From NCBI RefSeq assembly GCF_000765825.2, contig NZ_JRPE02000009.1, positions 34,705-98,704 on the forward strand: DNA of 64,000 nucleotides. The letters are read 5' to 3'. Below are positions 17,164-27,554 of the stretch, one piece after another. Every line of letters begins with the position of its first letter. Position 1 is the first letter of the stretch. A model generated the notes under the pieces. It ran no database searches, was not told the DNA's origin, and worked only from the letters and a program-made list of their open reading frames with translations. The position numbers were made by a program, and so were the translations under genes. This stretch comes from Helicobacter magdeburgensis (GTDB taxonomy: Bacteria > Campylobacterota > Campylobacteria > Campylobacterales > Helicobacteraceae).

Positions 17164-18189
17164 CTACCCTTGAGTGCCGCTAAGCTCGGCTTGTGCTAAG
17201 GCAATTAAGGCTTCTGGGATATTTAACGCCCTAACTTCAATATCAAGCATCAACGCATTACGCAAGTGATCAACAGCTTGTTCTGTAATGCCATAGGTAT
17301 CTAAAATCACGATAGATTCTATAAATTGTGTGCTTGCATAAATGGGATTGCTATAAAACTCATTAATGGAGTTTTTTAGAATCTCAGCGGCATTTGAAGC
17401 ACGAGCCAAGTCTCTTAAGCCCTCCAAGCGAGAGATTTCCATCTCTTGTTGCTCTTGCGTATCCACTTCTTGTGGAGCAAACTCTTTTCTAATAAGCTCC
17501 GCGTCTAAGTCCTCTAGCTCACCAATTTCATTAAGCTCATCAAGAGAGCCAAGGATAGAATCTAGACTGCTTATCTCCTGTAAAGAATGCACCTCAACCG
17601 CAGAGAGACTTTCATCTTCGCTTTGTTCCAGCTCCCCACCCATCATAAAAAAGCCACCAAAATACACACCCTTTTTATCCGCAACAAAAAGTGTAATACT
17701 CGCTCTCTCTTGTAAGACATAAAGTTTGAGTTTTGAACTTAGCCTTGTCTTAATATGCTCATACACAAGCATAAAAGGAGAAAAAAGATAGTCTAGTCCT
17801 AACGCACGGATATATTTCACGCGATTTTCATCAACCGCAAGTTGTTGGATATAAAAAAGCCATTGATTTGGCATTTCAACAATCCGTGAAGTTTTTGCAT
17901 TTACGCCAAATTTGATTAAATCACCCTTTTTTGCACAATTTGCCAAGCCTTGATTATAAGTCTTGCTCATTGCACTAAGATAGGTAAAAGGATACCTACG
18001 CTTATAGCTTTTAATCAGCTTTGCCGCCTCCATAGGTAGCTCTTTATCTACGATTTTATAATCCTTACTTATGGTGCTTTTTATGCGTTTATTTTTCATC
18101 ACAACAATTTTGAGTGAGCAGACTTTTGCGTCTAGATTCACGCCAATAAGCACGGTAGAAAAGAATGGTTTCAGTAGAAAATTTAACAA
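17164..18189 (-). CDS. PilM/GspL-cytoplasmic-domain-like protein
   Basis: A 341-residue soluble protein with no signal peptide or clear membrane helix. The N-terminal half (LIGVNLDAKVCSLKIVVMK, later LYVLQERASITLFVADKKG) resembles the actin-like fold of PilM or the GspL cytoplasmic domain. The middle (about 190-250) is very acidic. It starts with TTG at 18189, preceded by GGAG nine bases away. It is first of a tight three-gene set with PilN-like and PilO-like genes, which is the main reason for the call. I do not recognise a specific ortholog. Confidence 0.5.
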   Translation of the reverse strand: MLNFLLKPFFSTVLIGVNLDAKVCSLKIVVMKNKRIKSTISKDYKIVDKELPMEAAKLIKSYKRRYPFTYLSAMSKTYNQGLANCAKKGDLIKFGVNAKTSRIVEMPNQWLFYIQQLAVDENRVKYIRALGLDYLFSPFMLVYEHIKTRLSSKLKLYVLQERASITLFVADKKGVYFGGFFMMGGELEQSEDESLSAVEVHSLQEISSLDSILGSLDELNEIGELEDLDAELIRKEFAPQEVDTQEQQEMEISRLEGLRDLARASNAAEILKNSINEFYSNPIYASTQFIESIVILDTYGITEQAVDHLRNALMLDIEVRALNIPEALIALAQAELSGTQG

Positions 18190-18288
18190 CTTAGCAATCT
18201 CCGCAACATTTTAAACTCCACATTTTCAGGCTCATATTTTGAGTTATTGTAGCAAAACTTTAATGAAGTTTCCAAAATCAATAAGCAT

Positions 18289-18939
18289 TTAGAGTTCCTT
18301 TTCTAAATGTGAAAGAAGCAAAGCCTTTGCATCATCTAGATTCATATCTCTTGGCACGACAAAACCATCTAACGCATAAAAGTCAATCCTTGAAAATGGC
18401 TTTGGAATCTTAAACTTATCCCAAGTCTTTAACTCCCAATACCGACTATACACCACACGCATAGGAATAATGCGTTTTTGCGTCTTTTGGCTCATTGCTA
18501 TCACGCCATCACCTATGCTGTGATATGGTCCCTTTGGTCCATCAGGGGCAATACCTATATCGTAGCCATTTTTAAGCAATTTAAGAGAATCTATAAGCAC
18601 TTTTAGCCCACCTCGCGTTGTTGAACCACGCAAAGGTTTGAGCTTAAAATACTCACATAAGCTCACCATTAATTGTGCGTCAAAATGATGGGAAGCAATA
18701 ATGTAAAAGCCCTTATCACGCCCCTGCTGCATTTGTTTTCTTAGCTTTTTATACAAAAATGGTAGCATACAAAATTCCCCGTGCCAAAATGCACCGATGA
18801 TATTTTCGCCACTTGTTTGTGGGCTAATAAAAAAGCGATGTCGGCTTAAAATATACAAAACCCACACAAGCACTAGCATCAGCGGTGGAATGATTTTACC
18901 TAGAATCTTACGCTTTGTTTCGCGACTAATCACTGCCAT
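18289..18939 (-). CDS. DUF374 lysophospholipid acyltransferase-family protein
   Basis: A 216-residue membrane-associated protein with an N-terminal hydrophobic helix (about 14-30). The DUF374 signatures are AFWHGEFCMLPFLYKK, ASHHFDAQLM, RGSTTRGG and APDGPKGPYHSIGDGV, corresponding to acyltransferase motifs of the PlsC superfamily. It probably acylates a lipid or lipid A-like substrate at the inner membrane; the substrate is not established. The start overlaps the end of miaB by 14 bases. Confidence 0.85.
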   Translation of the reverse strand: MAVISRETKRKILGKIIPPLMLVLVWVLYILSRHRFFISPQTSGENIIGAFWHGEFCMLPFLYKKLRKQMQQGRDKGFYIIASHHFDAQLMVSLCEYFKLKPLRGSTTRGGLKVLIDSLKLLKNGYDIGIAPDGPKGPYHSIGDGVIAMSQKTQKRIIPMRVVYSRYWELKTWDKFKIPKPFSRIDFYALDGFVVPRDMNLDDAKALLLSHLEKEL

Positions 18940-20302
18940 TTATACACTTTATATATACATTTGCTTGCAAGGCTTGTTCTAAACTTAGCTCTCTTACAAA
19001 CTCCCCATACAGCCCACCGCCATCATTATGGGTAACCTTGACTTGAATAATTGAGCCAATGGAGCATTTTCTGCCTAGAATCTTTATAAGTTTATTTTGA
19101 CTGCTCCGCCCCTCACTCCAAGTTTGCCCCTCATCATCGCGGTGATTTTCAATCAGCACTTCATAGATTGAGCCAATCTCTTTTTGTGCCTTTTTTTGTA
19201 GAATCTGCTTATGGAGATTCTGCAATCGGCTCAATCGCTCTTTAGCCATCTCTTGAGGCACAAGCATACTTTTATCGTAATTGTATGCACTTGTATGCGG
19301 ACGCGGAGAATACACAAAGCTATAAAGTGTATCAAACTCAACAATTGATAACACTTCCATTGTGTCTTCAAAGTCTTGTTCAGATTCAGTGGGGAAACCT
19401 ACAATAATATCCGTGCCAATGCCGACATTTGGGAGCAGGGATTTAAGCTTTGCGATTCTATCTAAATACCACTGCTTATCATAGCCACGCTTCATCATTT
19501 TTAGAATCTGGCTTGAACCACTCTGCAAAGGGATATGTATGCCTTTAGCAATTTTTGGATTCCTAGCAAATTCTTCCAAAAACCCATCGTCCATATGCAG
19601 GGGGTGCGGTGAAGTAAAGCGGATTCTATACAGCCCATCAATCTCGCTTAAAGTCGCTAGAAGCTCTGTAAAATTTGTCTTTTTATGCGGGGTAGAAAAT
19701 CTCACGCCATAGTGATTGACATTCTGCCCTAATAAAAGCAGCTCTTTTACCCCGTTTGCCACAAGCTTTTTAGCTTCATTTACAAGCAAATCTGTTGGGA
19801 TTGAAATCTCCTTGCCACGCGTGAAAGGCACGATACAATAGCTGCATTTTTTATCACAACCTATTGAGATATTAAGATGAGCTTTAATCCCCATATCTTG
19901 CGATGAAGCAAACACATAAGTGCTATCATCATAGTCTATATCCACCTCCACGGCTTTGGGACGCTCAAGCACTTCAGTAATTTTAGAAACATTTCTAGCT
20001 CCAAGCACAAAATCAACACTTGGGGCTTTTTTGATGATCTCTTCTCCTAAATGACTAGCCGTGCAACCGCAGATTCCAATCTTTGCTCCGGGCTTTTTCT
20101 CCTTAGCAAACTGCCCAATTTCCGAAAATAGCTTTTTTTCAGGCTTTTCACGCACAGAGCAGGTATTAATAAGGATTAAATCCGCATCTTTAGCATTATC
20201 AGTAAGTGTATATTGCTTCTTTTCTTGGAGTTCAGCAATCATATGGGCTGAATCTCGCTCATTCATCGCGCAGCCCAAAGTTTGTATAAAAAGCTTCATC
20301 AT
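18926..20302 (-). CDS. miaB: tRNA-2-methylthio-N6-dimethylallyladenosine synthase
   Basis: MiaB is a radical-SAM methylthiotransferase modifying A37 of tRNAs. The protein has 458 residues and three domains in order: an N-terminal UPF0004 domain with cluster cysteines (TLGCAMNERDS, INTCSVREKPEKK, GCTA), the radical SAM motif CDKKCSYC with PFTRGKE, and a C-terminal TRAM domain. Two adjacent ATGs (20302 and 20299) are possible starts. The HP0268-like gene lies just upstream, an order also found in H. pylori. Confidence 0.96.
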   Translation of the reverse strand: MMKLFIQTLGCAMNERDSAHMIAELQEKKQYTLTDNAKDADLILINTCSVREKPEKKLFSEIGQFAKEKKPGAKIGICGCTASHLGEEIIKKAPSVDFVLGARNVSKITEVLERPKAVEVDIDYDDSTYVFASSQDMGIKAHLNISIGCDKKCSYCIVPFTRGKEISIPTDLLVNEAKKLVANGVKELLLLGQNVNHYGVRFSTPHKKTNFTELLATLSEIDGLYRIRFTSPHPLHMDDGFLEEFARNPKIAKGIHIPLQSGSSQILKMMKRGYDKQWYLDRIAKLKSLLPNVGIGTDIIVGFPTESEQDFEDTMEVLSIVEFDTLYSFVYSPRPHTSAYNYDKSMLVPQEMAKERLSRLQNLHKQILQKKAQKEIGSIYEVLIENHRDDEGQTWSEGRSSQNKLIKILGRKCSIGSIIQVKVTHNDGGGLYGEFVRELSLEQALQANVYIKCINGSD

Positions 20303-20326
20303 AAAATCTTTTGTAGATTCTAAAAA

Positions 20327-20578
20327 CTATAAAATATGTAGCTCATAAATATAACTGCCCTCATCTAAGGCATAACGCACTTCATTGAGATATGTGCTAT
20401 GTCCCGCTTTTTGAAAAAACGCACACGCCTTTTGCATATCTTTATGGGAATTTTCCTTATCAAAGTAAAAAATATTTTCCCCCTGCGTGAGTTTTTTAAG
20501 TATGTCTTCACAGCTTATTTTCACCGCATTTGTCTTATTTTTGGTATTGAGTGTGTTTTTAGCAAGTTTTAGCTCCAT
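20327..20578 (-). CDS. HP0268-like small nuclease-family protein
   Basis: An 83-residue protein beginning MELKLAKNTLNTKNK, with IFYFDKENSHKDMQKACAFF and the C-terminal YIYELHIL. This closely follows H. pylori HP0268 as I recall it, a small Smr-like-fold protein reported to nick DNA and cleave RNA, and in H. pylori it also precedes miaB. The frame is open 14 codons further upstream, but AAAGGAG sits just before the ATG at 20578. Confidence 0.8.
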   Translation of the reverse strand: MELKLAKNTLNTKNKTNAVKISCEDILKKLTQGENIFYFDKENSHKDMQKACAFFQKAGHSTYLNEVRYALDEGSYIYELHIL

Positions 20579-20691
20579 TTTCTCTCCTTTGGTAAATTGC
20601 AGATAAACAAATGGTTGCATTATAAGCTAAAATCACTCATTGATTGCTTAATCTATGGTAATTCCACAAAACTCCATATAGAATCTTGGTG

Positions 20692-20717
20692 GAATCTTAG
20701 CTATATTGCTAAGATTC
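20692..20717 (-). terminator. Perfect 10-bp hairpin after the molybdopterin reductase gene
   Basis: GAATCTTAGC pairs perfectly with GCTAAGATTC around loop TATATT, 19 bases after the stop of the minus-strand reductase gene. No T-run follows on either strand, so it may be a processing or stabilising hairpin and not an intrinsic terminator. Confidence 0.45.
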
Positions 20718-20735
20718 TGGTTTTAGAATGAGAAT

Positions 20736-23222
20736 TTAAGCACCTTTTGGTGGGGTGAAGATGCTTATTGGCTCAAGGCTACCCTCATATTTTTTAATAT
20801 TCACAAGCCCTGTATGTACGATATTACCATTAGCAAGGGCGGAAGTTGGCATATCTAAAGTCAAAACATTTGGTGAGCCATTTTTACATATACTGCCGAT
20901 TTTGCCCGGCTCTTGTGGGTCATACCACGCCCCTTCACACAAACGCACGACACCGGGCTTAATTGCGTCAGTTACAAACGCTCCCGCTAAGACTTCGCCC
21001 CTTTGATTACTCACACTCACAATATCACCTGTTTTAATGCCCTTAGCCTGTGCGTCTTTTGGATTAATCCAAATAGGCTCTTTATCGCCAATAGCATACT
21101 CTTTACGCAATGAAGTATTAGCAAGTTGAGAGTGCAATCTTAATGCTGGGTGAGAGGTAATAAGTGCAAATTCTGCCGGTTTATCTTTCATACCTAGCCA
21201 TTCTATTGGCTCAAGCCAAGTGGGGTGTGCCGGGCAGTCTTTATATCCATATTTCTCAATCGTTTGAGAATAAATCTCAATCAAGCCTGAATCTGTCCCA
21301 AGCGGATTTAAAATTGGATCTTCTCTAAAGTCCGCATATCGCACAAATGCTTCAGATTCAGCTGGAATCTCAAACTGAAGTGGCTCATTTGCCTCCCAAA
21401 ACTTCGCAAAATCAGGTAGCTCTAGCAATAAGCCTTTTGATTGAGTGAGGGCTTGATTATAAAATTCCTCAAGCCACTGCATTTCGCTTTTATTCTCGCT
21501 AAACTTATCATACACGCCAAATGCCTTTGCCAAATCACAAAAGACCTTATAGTCATCTACGGCTTCAAACTGCTTCTCTACAAGCTGTTTCATCGGCACA
21601 ATATGGAGATTTGAGTAGTCCCCACTCATTGAAATATCATTGCGTTCATAGCTTGTGGTGATTGGCATAACAATATCAGCGTGTCGTGCTGTGGGCGTCC
21701 AATAGATTTCATTGACTACAATCGTCCTAGGCTTTTGCCACGCTTTAAGGAAAGTGTTTGTATCTTGATGATGCACGAGCGGATTCCCACCAGCCCAGTA
21801 GATAAAATCAATATCTGTAAAAGTGATTGTCTTACCATTATGTTGTATGCTTTTGCCCGGATTCAGTAGGGCATCGGCTATTCTTGCTAATGGGAAGTTG
21901 TTTTCACTGCCTTGCATAAGCCACTCTGCACCACCTTGACTGACATTACCAAGATTTATTCCACCTACAACCGGAGCTGTAGCCGTAGGTGAGCCACCAT
22001 TGCTGTAATGATAAGACAAGCCAAATCCGCCACCGGGTAGCCCAATCTGCCCTATCATACACGCAAGCGTTACTAAAGCCCAGTGTGTTTGTTCGCCGTG
22101 GTGAGCGCGTTGCATTCCCCAGCCAGACATTAGCATTGTGCGATTTTTGAAAAAGAGTTTGGCTAAGGATTCTATTTTTTGTGCTGAAATACCGCAAATC
22201 TTAGACGCCCACGCAGAATCTTTGACTACGCCATCACTTTTGCCTAAAAGATATTGACTAAACTTATCAAAGCCCTGCGTGTAGTTTTCAATAAACTCTT
22301 TATCATACTGATTTGTCTTTAGCATTGTATGCATAATGCCAAGCATTAGTGCCACATCGGTGTTTGGCAAGGGAGCAATCCACTCCGCCCCCAAATAATC
22401 GCAAGTTATATTCCTTACAGGATCTATGCTAATGAGCGTTTTGCCTGATTTTTTAAGCTTTTCAAAAAAGTCAAGTCCCGTGCCTTCGTTCAAAGCCCAA
22501 GCATTTCGCAAAGTCGCCATAGGGTCAGCACCCCAGATAACAACCACTTGAGAGTTATCTAGCACCATAGAAAAGGAAGTTTGCTGCTCATACACTTCTA
22601 TACTTCCCACGACATAGGGCATAATCACCTGTGATGCCCCAGTAGAATAATCTCCCGTTACACCCACATAGCCACCTGCCATACCCATAAATCTTTGCAA
22701 TAAGATTCTAGAATTGTGCAGATTCCCGCTGCTTTTCCAGCCATACGAGCCGGCAAACACACCCTCTTTACCCTTTTGCTTATAGGTTGTCTTAAGCTCT
22801 TTGGCAATGAGTGCAATAGCCTCATCATAGCTTACTCTCACCCACTCATCAGCCCCACGCAATTCCGGCTTTGGAGAGGCGGGATTTTCAAGGTAGGATT
22901 TCCGCACCATTGGGTATTTGATACGCGTAGGTGTGTAGATTAAATCCGCAATCGTGCTATGCAAAGGGTTTGACACACTATTTTGCAAAGCATTGACACT
23001 AGAGATGACTTTGCCATCTTTTATGGTAGCTTTCAAAACACCCCAATGCGCACCCGTAATCACCTCTCCATCTATCACGAGATTTTCACTAAATGCTTTT
23101 AGTCCAGATTCTACACTCGCCTTTTTGCTTGAATCATCACAGCCCACAAAAGGCACAAGGGCAAAGACTGCTAGTCCTTTCCCCATTGCTTGAAGTATTT
23201 GTCGTCTGCTAATATTACTCAT
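20736..23222 (-). CDS. TorA/BisC-type molybdopterin S- or N-oxide reductase
   Basis: An 828-residue periplasmic enzyme of the DMSO/TMAO/biotin-sulfoxide reductase branch, binding molybdopterin guanine dinucleotide. A twin-arginine signal (SRRQILQAMGKGLAVFALVP) opens the protein and is followed by F-V-G-C-D-D, which looks like a lipobox. SYGWKSSGNLHNS matches the segment in TorA/BisC that carries the molybdenum-ligating serine. VIWGADPMATLRNAW, MLMSGWGMQRAHHGEQTHW and YWAGGNPLVHHQDTN are further family signatures. There is no N-terminal Fe-S cluster motif, as expected for this branch. The ATG at 23222 is placed six bases after AGGAGG. It is coupled with the cytochrome c gene 11 bases upstream, the likely electron donor. 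The physiological substrate (TMAO, DMSO or methionine sulfoxide) is not decidable. Confidence 0.9.
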   Translation of the reverse strand: MSNISRRQILQAMGKGLAVFALVPFVGCDDSSKKASVESGLKAFSENLVIDGEVITGAHWGVLKATIKDGKVISSVNALQNSVSNPLHSTIADLIYTPTRIKYPMVRKSYLENPASPKPELRGADEWVRVSYDEAIALIAKELKTTYKQKGKEGVFAGSYGWKSSGNLHNSRILLQRFMGMAGGYVGVTGDYSTGASQVIMPYVVGSIEVYEQQTSFSMVLDNSQVVVIWGADPMATLRNAWALNEGTGLDFFEKLKKSGKTLISIDPVRNITCDYLGAEWIAPLPNTDVALMLGIMHTMLKTNQYDKEFIENYTQGFDKFSQYLLGKSDGVVKDSAWASKICGISAQKIESLAKLFFKNRTMLMSGWGMQRAHHGEQTHWALVTLACMIGQIGLPGGGFGLSYHYSNGGSPTATAPVVGGINLGNVSQGGAEWLMQGSENNFPLARIADALLNPGKSIQHNGKTITFTDIDFIYWAGGNPLVHHQDTNTFLKAWQKPRTIVVNEIYWTPTARHADIVMPITTSYERNDISMSGDYSNLHIVPMKQLVEKQFEAVDDYKVFCDLAKAFGVYDKFSENKSEMQWLEEFYNQALTQSKGLLLELPDFAKFWEANEPLQFEIPAESEAFVRYADFREDPILNPLGTDSGLIEIYSQTIEKYGYKDCPAHPTWLEPIEWLGMKDKPAEFALITSHPALRLHSQLANTSLRKEYAIGDKEPIWINPKDAQAKGIKTGDIVSVSNQRGEVLAGAFVTDAIKPGVVRLCEGAWYDPQEPGKIGSICKNGSPNVLTLDMPTSALANGNIVHTGLVNIKKYEGSLEPISIFTPPKGA

Positions 23223-23233
23223 CACACCCCTCC

Positions 23234-23827
23234 TTACTTATCTTTTGGCATATCTTTGGCATTTTTTTGCAAATATTGAGACACAAGATATTCTTGGTTA
23301 CTATCATACCCCACGCGGCTTTTCATTGACTTTACAACGCTTGGCCACTGATTAGCATTAAACTCCTTTGGCGGGTGTAATGCGTGGCATACAGAGCAGT
23401 TTCCAAAAAGCTCTTGTGCTTCCTTATAGAGTGGCTCTACACTCTCCACCAAATCCGCATTTTCACTCCATAGCTCAACACTCGCCTTCACCCACTCTTG
23501 CTTACTTTCACTCTCTTTAAAAGACTCGGTAATCTTAAATTCCACATCTGCATTTTTAGAAAATCCAGCATTTAAGATTCTGCGATTTGAGACATAATAT
23601 AAAGCCACTTGTTTATCAGCCTGTGCGTAGCCTTCAATCCTTAAAAGCACCTTATCACCCTTTTGCTCTAGCACTTCCACTTGAGCTGTTGGTAGCAACC
23701 GCCCCACAACCTTATCACTCCCATCTTTGTAAAGGGATTTTACCTTAGAAGCATACTTCACATCACCCGCATACGAATATGCAAATACCATACTTACAAG
23801 TATCATCACTCTTGCAAATACTCTCAT
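23234..23827 (-). CDS. Monohaem c-type cytochrome, donor to the TorA/BisC-type reductase
   Basis: A 197-residue periplasmic protein: signal peptide to A20, an SH3-like beta domain (about 21-75), and a C-terminal haem domain with C144-S-V-C-H148 followed by HPPKEFNANQWPSVVKSM. I recall a similar cytochrome preceding the TorA-like reductase in Campylobacter jejuni (Cj0265c/Cj0264c). AAGGAGG precedes ATG. It probably carries electrons from the quinol pool side to the reductase. Confidence 0.88.
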   Translation of the reverse strand: MRVFARVMILVSMVFAYSYAGDVKYASKVKSLYKDGSDKVVGRLLPTAQVEVLEQKGDKVLLRIEGYAQADKQVALYYVSNRRILNAGFSKNADVEFKITESFKESESKQEWVKASVELWSENADLVESVEPLYKEAQELFGNCSVCHALHPPKEFNANQWPSVVKSMKSRVGYDSNQEYLVSQYLQKNAKDMPKDK

Positions 23828-23983
23828 TTACCCTCCTTGACTTTTGGTATTATTCACTTAAGGAATGTTTTGATTTTAGTCAAAGTTTATTAAAATCAAC
23901 TGAAAAAGCGTTATTTTAAGAAGTGTGTTTTAGTGGCTATGTAGCCTTTTGTATCGTGGAATAATCGTTATTTATAAAAAAGC

Positions 23984-24820
23984 CTATCGTTTATCTTGGG
24001 CTTGAGATTCTGTATTTTGTTCTTTATCAGCAGGGTTTTCATTTATGGAAGAATCTTTAGTGGAAGATTCATTAGTAGGATTTTCATTTGTAATAGAATC
24101 TTGCGTATCTTGTGTGGGCTCTTGGTCTAATTCTTGGCTTGCTTCATTCTCTTGCAAATCTCCTGTCTGCGTAGAATCTTGCGTGTTAGAATCTTGGCTT
24201 GACTTAGAATCACTTTTTTGTTTCAAGCGGTTTGGTTCTACTTGGCGGATTTGCGATGTGATTTTAGCTGCTTTTTGAGTATCCATTTTGCCTAGAATCT
24301 TTGTCATATCTTTCACTTCCATTTGTGAGAGAATCTCCACGGCTTCAGATTCTGGCATATCAGCCAGAATAGCTGCTGCCTTAGCTTCTTTCAAGCCTTT
24401 ATAAGCTTTGACTATTTTATCATCTTTAGCCTGTTTAATTTGGGCCAGAATCTCCTCATTTCGCGTAATTAAATCTTGCAATTCCTGCTCTCTTTGCTCT
24501 AGCTCTTGGCTATTTTTCTCTTTCAAACTCGCTAATTCCACCTTTGCCTTCTCTTGCTCTTCAGCAAAAATAACGATTTTTTCATCAATCTCTTTTTGCT
24601 TATCTTGGAGCTGTCGCTCTTTCTCATCAAGTAGCACTTGCGTAGCATTTTGCAATACTTGCAGGGCTTGTTGCCGCTCATCTATCTCATCAAGTTGGGC
24701 TTTTATCTCGTTTTTACGCGTTTCAAAAATAATACTGCAATCAAGCAACTGCGAGTTTTCAGCAAAGCTCTGCACCCACACACATAAGCACAATACACCA
24801 TAGAAAAAAGAAGCCCTCAT
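23984..24820 (-). CDS. MotE-like periplasmic coiled-coil protein (flagellar cluster)
   Basis: A 278-residue exported protein: signal peptide (to about residue 20), a long coiled coil (about 30-140), then an MgtE-N-like segment (AAAILADMPESEAVEILSQM, TKILGKMDTQKAAKI), which is the layout of MotE, a chaperone for the motor protein MotC in other bacteria and found next to fliJ-like genes in Campylobacterota. The last 80 residues are a low-complexity tail rich in D, E, N, Q, S and T, with no evident fold. The start overlaps the FliJ-like gene by four bases. Confidence 0.75.
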   Translation of the reverse strand: MRASFFYGVLCLCVWVQSFAENSQLLDCSIIFETRKNEIKAQLDEIDERQQALQVLQNATQVLLDEKERQLQDKQKEIDEKIVIFAEEQEKAKVELASLKEKNSQELEQREQELQDLITRNEEILAQIKQAKDDKIVKAYKGLKEAKAAAILADMPESEAVEILSQMEVKDMTKILGKMDTQKAAKITSQIRQVEPNRLKQKSDSKSSQDSNTQDSTQTGDLQENEASQELDQEPTQDTQDSITNENPTNESSTKDSSINENPADKEQNTESQAQDKR

Positions 24821-25260
24821 ATCACTCTGCCTCCTATTGTCTTATCTCCAGCGTTATTATAAAGCATAAGTGCGATTTCATCACTTTGAATCTTCTCTTG
24901 CGTTTTTAGCTTTTGTAGCACAGAATCTTGCTCTTTTTTTTCCAAAAACTTTACCTTTTCATATTCAATATGCGATTTTTTATACTGCTCTTGCAAAAGG
25001 GCTTTATTTGCTTGTAAAGATTCTAACTCCGCACAATGCAAGGCGATATGGGCTAAAAGCATATTTTTTGTTTCTTCAAATGCCCTAAAAGCATAAAATG
25101 CCCCGCCACTTGGCATTTTAAGCCCTAAAAATTCTTCTTGCAACGCCGCTATTTGACTTTGCTTGCTGGCGATTTTATTTTCATTTTGCATAATGCCACG
25201 CTCAATCCTTTGCATATCATTTTTGCGAAGATTCACAATCGCACCGAACTTTGTTTTCAT
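24817..25260 (-). CDS. FliJ-like flagellar export protein
   Basis: A 147-residue, highly charged coiled-coil protein starting MKTKFGAIVNLRKNDMQRIE. Size, helix pattern and position between purA and the MotE-like gene match H. pylori HP0256, which has been described as a FliJ homolog, the chaperone-escort of the flagellar type III export ATPase. It starts 5 bases after purA. FliJ is poorly conserved, so the call depends on context. Confidence 0.7.
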   Translation of the reverse strand: MKTKFGAIVNLRKNDMQRIERGIMQNENKIASKQSQIAALQEEFLGLKMPSGGAFYAFRAFEETKNMLLAHIALHCAELESLQANKALLQEQYKKSHIEYEKVKFLEKKEQDSVLQKLKTQEKIQSDEIALMLYNNAGDKTIGGRVI

Positions 25261-25265
25261 TCTTC

Positions 25266-26537
<1,272 letters not shown>

Positions 26538-26544
26538 TCAAAAT

Positions 26545-27402
26545 TTACGCCAAAAGGCTTTCAACCACTTCATCAGTGTATATAGCAAACCCACACGAGC
26601 TTACACTCTCTACCCCATCTTCAAACACGCTATATTTGCCCCCTTGAAGTAAAGTCGCATTCCCTAAAAACATTCTAAAAAATAAATCGCCATAATACGA
26701 GCTAGGCGCATACGCAAGGGGAGAGAAAATGCTATTTTCATACTCGCAATAACTCGCACACTCTAGCAGTCTTTCAAGCTCCCCTTTTAAAAACACAGGT
26801 GAATCTGCTATGGCTGCAATCAAATCTTGCTTTGTTTTTACGCGTGTGAGATTAGCGATGTATGAAGGCATTTGCAAAAGTTGCTCCACATTATTTGAAG
26901 CAAAGACTTCAAGATTCACGCCACTATGTTTAGCACATAAAAGCGGAATCTTCATATTTGAGATTTGTAAAAATGGCTTTAGTCCAAGCTCGGCTAAGAT
27001 TCCAATACCTAGGCACATTACCGGCGACAGACTTTCTCCGCCTAAATGCTCTGCCCCAATCTGGTGAATTTCAGTCGTAGGATAGCTAAATACCGGCTGG
27101 ATATAAAACCACTTCTTATGCTCACTGCTACGCATTATCCGCTTTGTAACAATACGCACAGCATCAAGTGTTGTGTCATACCTTAGCCCAATTTGATGAT
27201 TGCTTTCACTGCTTAATCGCACAAGCTCACGATTAAAAATATCGCCCTGATGTTCTAAAAAGCTAAAAGTAGGCGTTACAATCTCTTTGTAATCATTCTC
27301 ATAAAACGCCCTAATGGCACAAGATTCTATATCTCGTTTTAACTTTGCTGCAGTATCAAAATATAACTTGCTCCCTTGTGGTAGCTCGTGCTCTAAAACC
27401 AC
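26545..27402 (-). CDS. hisZ: HisZ-like ATP phosphoribosyltransferase regulatory subunit
   Basis: A 285-residue histidyl-tRNA-synthetase-like protein lacking an anticodon domain, as in HisZ, the regulatory partner of short-form HisG in histidine synthesis. Visible class II features are IVTPTFSFLEHQGDIF, LRYDTTLDAVRIV and FYIQPVFSYP. The frame is open to a GTG at 27423, but the GTG at 27402 has AGGGG seven bases before it and gives a protein starting M-V-L-E-H-E-L, as related proteins do. No his gene lies nearby, so the functional assignment is inference. Confidence 0.8.
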   Translation of the reverse strand: MVLEHELPQGSKLYFDTAAKLKRDIESCAIRAFYENDYKEIVTPTFSFLEHQGDIFNRELVRLSSESNHQIGLRYDTTLDAVRIVTKRIMRSSEHKKWFYIQPVFSYPTTEIHQIGAEHLGGESLSPVMCLGIGILAELGLKPFLQISNMKIPLLCAKHSGVNLEVFASNNVEQLLQMPSYIANLTRVKTKQDLIAAIADSPVFLKGELERLLECASYCEYENSIFSPLAYAPSSYYGDLFFRMFLGNATLLQGGKYSVFEDGVESVSSCGFAIYTDEVVESLLA

Positions 27403-27554
27403 CTTTGCACCCCTATTTTTCACCTAAAATCGCATATAAAAAGGCTAGATTATAGCATAAAATCGTTTTTATGCGATTTACATAACTTTTACTTGCAAAT
27501 GCTACACTCGCCATTTTTTTAATCCAAAACTATAAGAAACACAAAGGATTTTCA

